Both the position numbers and the translations under genes were made by a program. Shown here piece after piece: positions 61,059 through 64,000 of a stretch of 64,000 nucleotides of DNA (the first letter of the stretch is position 1; each line of letters begins with the position of its first letter). Under the pieces are notes generated by a model. The model was not told the DNA's origin. It searched no databases and worked only from the letters and a program-made list of their open reading frames with translations. Origin of the DNA: Roseibacterium beibuensis (lineage in GTDB: Bacteria > Pseudomonadota > Alphaproteobacteria > Rhodobacterales > Rhodobacteraceae); contig NZ_BAABHW010000001.1 of NCBI RefSeq assembly GCF_039542305.1, positions 1,178,001-1,242,000 on the forward strand, read 5' to 3'.

Positions 61059-61610
61059 ATGTCGAGCTTTTCCGTCTGTGTCTATTGTGGCTCGCGGGTC
61101 GGTCGAAACCCCGCCTACCTGGAGGCCGCGACCGAGCTGGGCGCAGCCCTGGCCGAGTCCGGCTACCGGTTGGTCTATGGCGCGGGCGATGTCGGCCTGA
61201 TGGGCGCGGTGGCCCGCGCCGCGCAACAGGCGGGCGGCGAAACCTTCGGCGTGATCCCCACGCATTTGCTGGACCTGGAGGTTGGCAAGCGGGATCTGAC
61301 CAGCTTCATCGTGACCGAGACGATGCACGAGCGCAAAAAGGTCATGTTCATGAACTCGGACGCGATCGTCATGCTGCCCGGCGGGGCCGGAAGCCTCGAC
61401 GAGTTCTTCGAGGTTCTGACGTGGCGGCAGCTTGGCCTGCATGACAAGTCGTTGATCCTGCTGGGCACGGAAGGCTATTGGCAGCCGCTGCTCGACCTGG
61501 TGGCGCATGTGGTCCGCGAAGGGTTCGCCGACGCCTCGCTGCTGGAGTTCTACAAGACCGTGCCGGACATCCCGTCGCTCATGTCGGAGCTTTCGGGTGC
61601 TTTGAGCTGA
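61059..61610 (+). CDS. LOG-family protein (TIGR00730)
   Basis: This 183-residue protein has a Rossmann-like fold with the diagnostic motif PGGAGSLDEFFE (107-118), a form of PGGxGTxxE, and the ERKKVMFMNSDA segment before it. LOG proteins are phosphoribohydrolases that free cytokinin-like bases from their monophosphates; in bacteria the substrate may be AMP or another nucleotide. The start follows AAGGTG. Its last 32 bases overlap the convergent rarD gene. Confidence 0.9.
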   Translation: MSSFSVCVYCGSRVGRNPAYLEAATELGAALAESGYRLVYGAGDVGLMGAVARAAQQAGGETFGVIPTHLLDLEVGKRDLTSFIVTETMHERKKVMFMNSDAIVMLPGGAGSLDEFFEVLTWRQLGLHDKSLILLGTEGYWQPLLDLVAHVVREGFADASLLEFYKTVPDIPSLMSELSGALS

Positions 61611-62502
61611 ACGTCGCCCAGGAATAGATCGCCAGGGCGACCCAGATCATGGGGAAGGCGATCATGTGCCAGGGCGTCACGACCTCGCCCAGGATCAGGG
61701 CGGCGACACCGAATTGCAGGGTCGGGTTGAGGTATTGCACCAGCCCCACCGTCGCCATGGCGACACGCTTGGTGGCGTAGGAAAACAGGATCAGCGGCGT
61801 CGCCGTCATCGGGCCGGACGCGATCAGCAGGAGGCTGGTGCCGATGTCATGGCCGAAATGGCCGGCCTCCGCCCCCAGCCAGATCAGGTAGACGGTCGCG
61901 ATGGGGACAAGGATCAGCACCTCGGCTGTGACCGACACGACCGGCCCGGCCTGCACCCAGCGTTTCAGAAGCCCGTAGATCCCGAAGGTCACCGCCAGCG
62001 TCAGGGAAATCCACGGCGCGGCCCCAAGGCCGATGGTCAGCGTGATGACCGCCGCGGCGGCAATCGCAACGGCGAGGAGTTGCGCGCGGCCCAACCCCTC
62101 GCGCAACACGGTGGCCCCCAGCAGGACGGCCACGAGCGGGAAGATATAGTAGCCGAGCGAGGCCTCGACCGTGCGCCCGGCCTGAATGGCGAAGATGAAC
62201 AGGAACCAGTTGACCGAGATCATCGCCGAGGCGGCCAGAACGGCCAGAAAGCCCCGTGCGGAGCCCAGGGCCCTCGGCACCTCCCGCAAGCGGCCTTGGA
62301 GCGCCAGCATGCCTGCGAAAACGATCAGCGACCACGCCGTGCGATGGGCCAGGACCTCGGCAGGCGGCACATCGGATAAAAGCGCGTAGAACAGCGGCGA
62401 CAGGCCCCAGATCGTGCAGGCCATGACAAGCGCCAAGACGCCTTTCATGGCGTCGCGCAGCAACGGGCTTGATTGTGCCAGGGGGGGCCGAACCTCGGTC
62501 AT
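61579..62502 (-). CDS. rarD: EamA-family transporter RarD
   Basis: This 307-residue inner-membrane protein has ten hydrophobic segments in two EamA repeats. The RarD subtype is suggested by WGLSPLFYALLSDVPPAEVLAHRTAWSL near the N-terminus and VGLVQYLNPTLQF near the C-terminus, where the family differs from other EamA proteins. RarD has been linked to chloramphenicol tolerance, but the substrate is unknown. It is one of three EamA exporters in the window and the only one of the RarD type. Confidence 0.88.
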   Translation of the reverse strand: MTEVRPPLAQSSPLLRDAMKGVLALVMACTIWGLSPLFYALLSDVPPAEVLAHRTAWSLIVFAGMLALQGRLREVPRALGSARGFLAVLAASAMISVNWFLFIFAIQAGRTVEASLGYYIFPLVAVLLGATVLREGLGRAQLLAVAIAAAAVITLTIGLGAAPWISLTLAVTFGIYGLLKRWVQAGPVVSVTAEVLILVPIATVYLIWLGAEAGHFGHDIGTSLLLIASGPMTATPLILFSYATKRVAMATVGLVQYLNPTLQFGVAALILGEVVTPWHMIAFPMIWVALAIYSWATFSSKHPKAPT

Positions 62503-62559
62503 GGGATCGGCTTTTCACGCGGGCAGGCCGGGGTCAATCCCCGCCCTGCCCCGAGGCTG

Positions 62560-63069
62560 TCAGTCGTCGGTCAGATGGTCGGCGATCCGCTTGGCCATCT
62601 CGTCGATGGGATGATTGGTCAGCGTGAGGGCGACCTCGCCCACGAGTTTGTCGGCGACCTCCTTGTGCATCTTGTCCCGCAACTCGCCCAATACCTTGGG
62701 GCTGGCCGCGATGATAAGGCGCTTGAACCCGTTGGCATGGGCGCGCTTGTAGAGCATCTCGGCCAGATCGTCGGCAAAACGCATCTGTTCCAGATGGTGC
62801 CAGTCGGTCTGCTCCACCGCCGAGCGGTGCACGTTGGGACCATCGTTGAACCGGCCCGGCCTGTCGGTGCCCTGCTGTGCGGTCTTGGGGTTGTCCTGCT
62901 CCTTCTCGCGCCGGACCTCCAGTTGCGGATAATCCGCGTCACCAATGTTTTCGAGAAACAGGGCCTTCTCGCCATCGGCGACCAGAACCCACGTGCCGTT
63001 GGTCAGCGGTGAGGGGTTCTTGCGCACCTGATCGACCGGGGTGGGCGTCATGGACGGGTCTGCCATCAT
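62560..63069 (-). CDS. Host attachment family protein
   Basis: This 169-residue protein resembles the host attachment protein family first named from Agrobacterium (PF10116): WVLVADGEKALFLENIGD at the start, a variable Glu/Asp loop, and a helical C-terminus (KRLIIAASPKVLGELRDKMHKEVADKLVGEVA). It also resembles archaeal release-factor-like nucleotide-binding folds, so attachment may be only a label. No signal peptide is seen. Two adjacent ATG codons could start it, and it overlaps the preceding small gene (ATGA). Confidence 0.75.
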   Translation of the reverse strand: MMADPSMTPTPVDQVRKNPSPLTNGTWVLVADGEKALFLENIGDADYPQLEVRREKEQDNPKTAQQGTDRPGRFNDGPNVHRSAVEQTDWHHLEQMRFADDLAEMLYKRAHANGFKRLIIAASPKVLGELRDKMHKEVADKLVGEVALTLTNHPIDEMAKRIADHLTDD

Positions 63070-63296
63070 TTGTTCCTTTCGCCGAGATTGTCGGTGCCGG
63101 GGCGGTCTTCGTCGGACTTGGTGACACGCGTGGCGCCAAAACGCCCGTCATGATCGCGCTTCATCTCGTCCTTCGTGGCGGTCTTGCGGGCAAGATCCCC
63201 GCCATCGCGCCCCTGAAAGGCCGGGGCCTTTTCGACGGTGCCGATGATCTCGCGGGTCTCGCTGCGACCGTCCCTGGATTTCACGCGCTCTGCCAT
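63066..63296 (-). CDS. Small basic protein of unknown function
   Basis: This 76-residue protein starts after an AGGAGG site. It is highly charged and probably disordered: SRDGRSETREIIG, a run of Lys/Asp residues (TATKDEMKRDHDGRF), and a Gly/Asn-containing tail. I do not recognise it. It overlaps the host-attachment-like gene by four bases, so the two are translated together. Confidence 0.6.
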   Translation of the reverse strand: MAERVKSRDGRSETREIIGTVEKAPAFQGRDGGDLARKTATKDEMKRDHDGRFGATRVTKSDEDRPGTDNLGERNK

Positions 63297-63382
63297 GGGG
63301 TCCTCCTTGTGTGTTCAAGGAAAAAACGCAGGCCCGCCCGGGTTTGTTCCAGTTTACCACGTGGAAAGACCGATCCCGAAAC

Positions 63383-63410
63383 GAAAAAAGGCCCGCCGGA
63401 GCGGGCCTTT
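63383..63410 (-). terminator. Rho-independent terminator after sodB
   Basis: A nine-base stem AAGGCCCGC / GCGGGCCTT (63388-63409) with a four-base loop is followed on the minus strand by TTTT and an A/T-rich stretch. It lies 22 bases past the sodB stop and should end the sodB transcript. Confidence 0.8.
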
Positions 63411-63430
63411 CGAAACATGTCGGTCGCGGA

Positions 63431-64000
63431 TCAGGCCGCGGCGAGGCGCGCGGCCACGTTTTCCCAGTTCACCAGCTTGTCGAGGAAGTTCGACAGGTAG
63501 GCGGGACGCTTGTTGCGGAAGTCGATGTAGTAGGAGTGCTCCCACACGTCGCAGCCCAGAAGCGCCGTCTGCCCAAAGCAGAGCGGGTTCACGCCGTTCT
63601 CGGTCTTGGTGACCTTGAGGCTTCCATCGGTGTCCTTGACCAGCCAGCACCAGCCCGAGCCGAACTGGCCCGCGCCCGCGGCGGCGAAGTCTTCCTTGAA
63701 CTTGTCGACCGAGCCGAAGCTTTCGGTGATGGCCGCTTCCAGCTCGCCGGGCATGCCGGTCTGGCCGGGGCCCATCATTTCCCAGAACTGGACGTGGTTC
63801 CAATGCTGCGAGGCGTTGTTGAAGATCCCGTTCTGGGCCACGGCGCCGGCCTGGTAGGTGCCGGTGATGATCTCTTCGACCGGCTTGCCTTCCCACTCGG
63901 TGCCCGCGATCAGCTTGTTGCCGTTGTCGACATAGGCCTTGTGGTGCAGGTCGTGGTGGTATTCCAGCGTCTCGGCGGACATGCCGAGATCGGCCAGCGC
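63431..64000 (-). CDS. sodB: Superoxide dismutase, iron/manganese type (5' end truncated by window)
   Basis: This protein converts superoxide to peroxide and oxygen. The visible 189 residues lack the N-terminus because the gene runs off the window, where the last bases still encode ALADLG before the first internal Met. Metal ligands are visible as His in HHDLHHKAYVD, His in HWNHVQFW, and Asp and His in DVWEHSYYIDF. The GSGWCWLV and GQTALLGCDVW segments fit the iron-type subgroup. No signal peptide can be judged. Start codon is outside the window. Confidence 0.93.
   Translation of the reverse strand, partial: ALADLGMSAETLEYHHDLHHKAYVDNGNKLIAGTEWEGKPVEEIITGTYQAGAVAQNGIFNNASQHWNHVQFWEMMGPGQTGMPGELEAAITESFGSVDKFKEDFAAAGAGQFGSGWCWLVKDTDGSLKVTKTENGVNPLCFGQTALLGCDVWEHSYYIDFRNKRPAYLSNFLDKLVNWENVAARLAAA

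Overview
The window is ordinary, gene-dense chromosome from a high-GC alphaproteobacterium, almost certainly Rhodobacterales/Rhodobacteraceae (Roseobacter-Rhodobacter group). The basis is gene order and family content: rplU-rpmA-GNAT-obg-proB-proA, dusB(nifR3)-ntrB-ntrC-ntrY-ntrX next to trkA-trkH-hfq-hflX, a fused ispDF, an L21 with a C-terminal extension, an NtrC without the GAFTGA loop, and two loci that resemble the dispersed gene-transfer-agent (GTA) loci of Rhodobacter. No IS element, CRISPR array, integrase or plasmid function was seen. One tRNA gene is present (tRNA-Ser, CGA). The last gene (superoxide dismutase) and the first gene (unknown) are cut by the window edges.

Layout: 0-7.8 kb is a minus-strand block: a PLP trans-sulfuration enzyme, proline synthesis (proA, proB), the ribosome-assembly GTPase Obg, a GNAT acetyltransferase, L27, L21 and a secreted DUF2059-like protein. 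8-10.8 kb holds tRNA-Ser, an M20 peptidase and a two-gene lysis module (3-TM holin plus GH108 endolysin). 11-17.8 kb: ccmE, argC, an unusual proline-rich membrane protein, murI, a lysophospholipid acyltransferase, a ureohydrolase, a flavin reductase and mazG. 17.8-22 kb: outer-membrane barrels and two EamA exporters. 22-34.5 kb is a long minus-strand regulatory and ion-homeostasis block: hflX, hfq, trkH, trkA, ntrX, ntrY, ntrC, ntrB and dusB, interrupted only by a plus-strand lipoprotein. 34.6-38 kb: ispDF-pgpA-cinA, a COQ10/RatA-type START protein and hpt. 38-43.3 kb: a porin with a small membrane ORF, two c-type cytochromes, a Sel1-repeat protein and lipA. 43.4-45 kb: a divergent pair, an HTH/DUF6456-like regulator and a small DUF6477-like protein, that I interpret as GafA plus its neighbour, the GTA activator locus. 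45-64 kb: a non-pyrrolysine MttB-family methyltransferase, a small barrel, guaA, a DUF218 protein, BamB and a YfgM-like protein, an RND efflux pair, an Atm1-type ABC exporter, a LysM protein, a LOG-family enzyme, RarD, a host-attachment-type protein and sodB.

How the genes work together: Ntr two-component systems, Hfq and Trk potassium uptake form a conserved nitrogen/ion/RNA regulatory neighbourhood. The rpl/rpm-obg block links ribosome assembly with proline synthesis. BamB and YfgM serve envelope protein biogenesis, beside several outer-membrane barrels. The most interesting idea is that two loci about 33 kb apart (holin-endolysin and the GafA-like activator) belong to one dispersed GTA system whose structural cluster lies outside the window. 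A second layer is a set of intergenic hairpin repeats that combine an AT-rich imperfect palindrome or A-tract with a G/C-run stem-loop; at least five copies sit in gaps between genes, and an AT-rich perfect palindrome covers another gene end.
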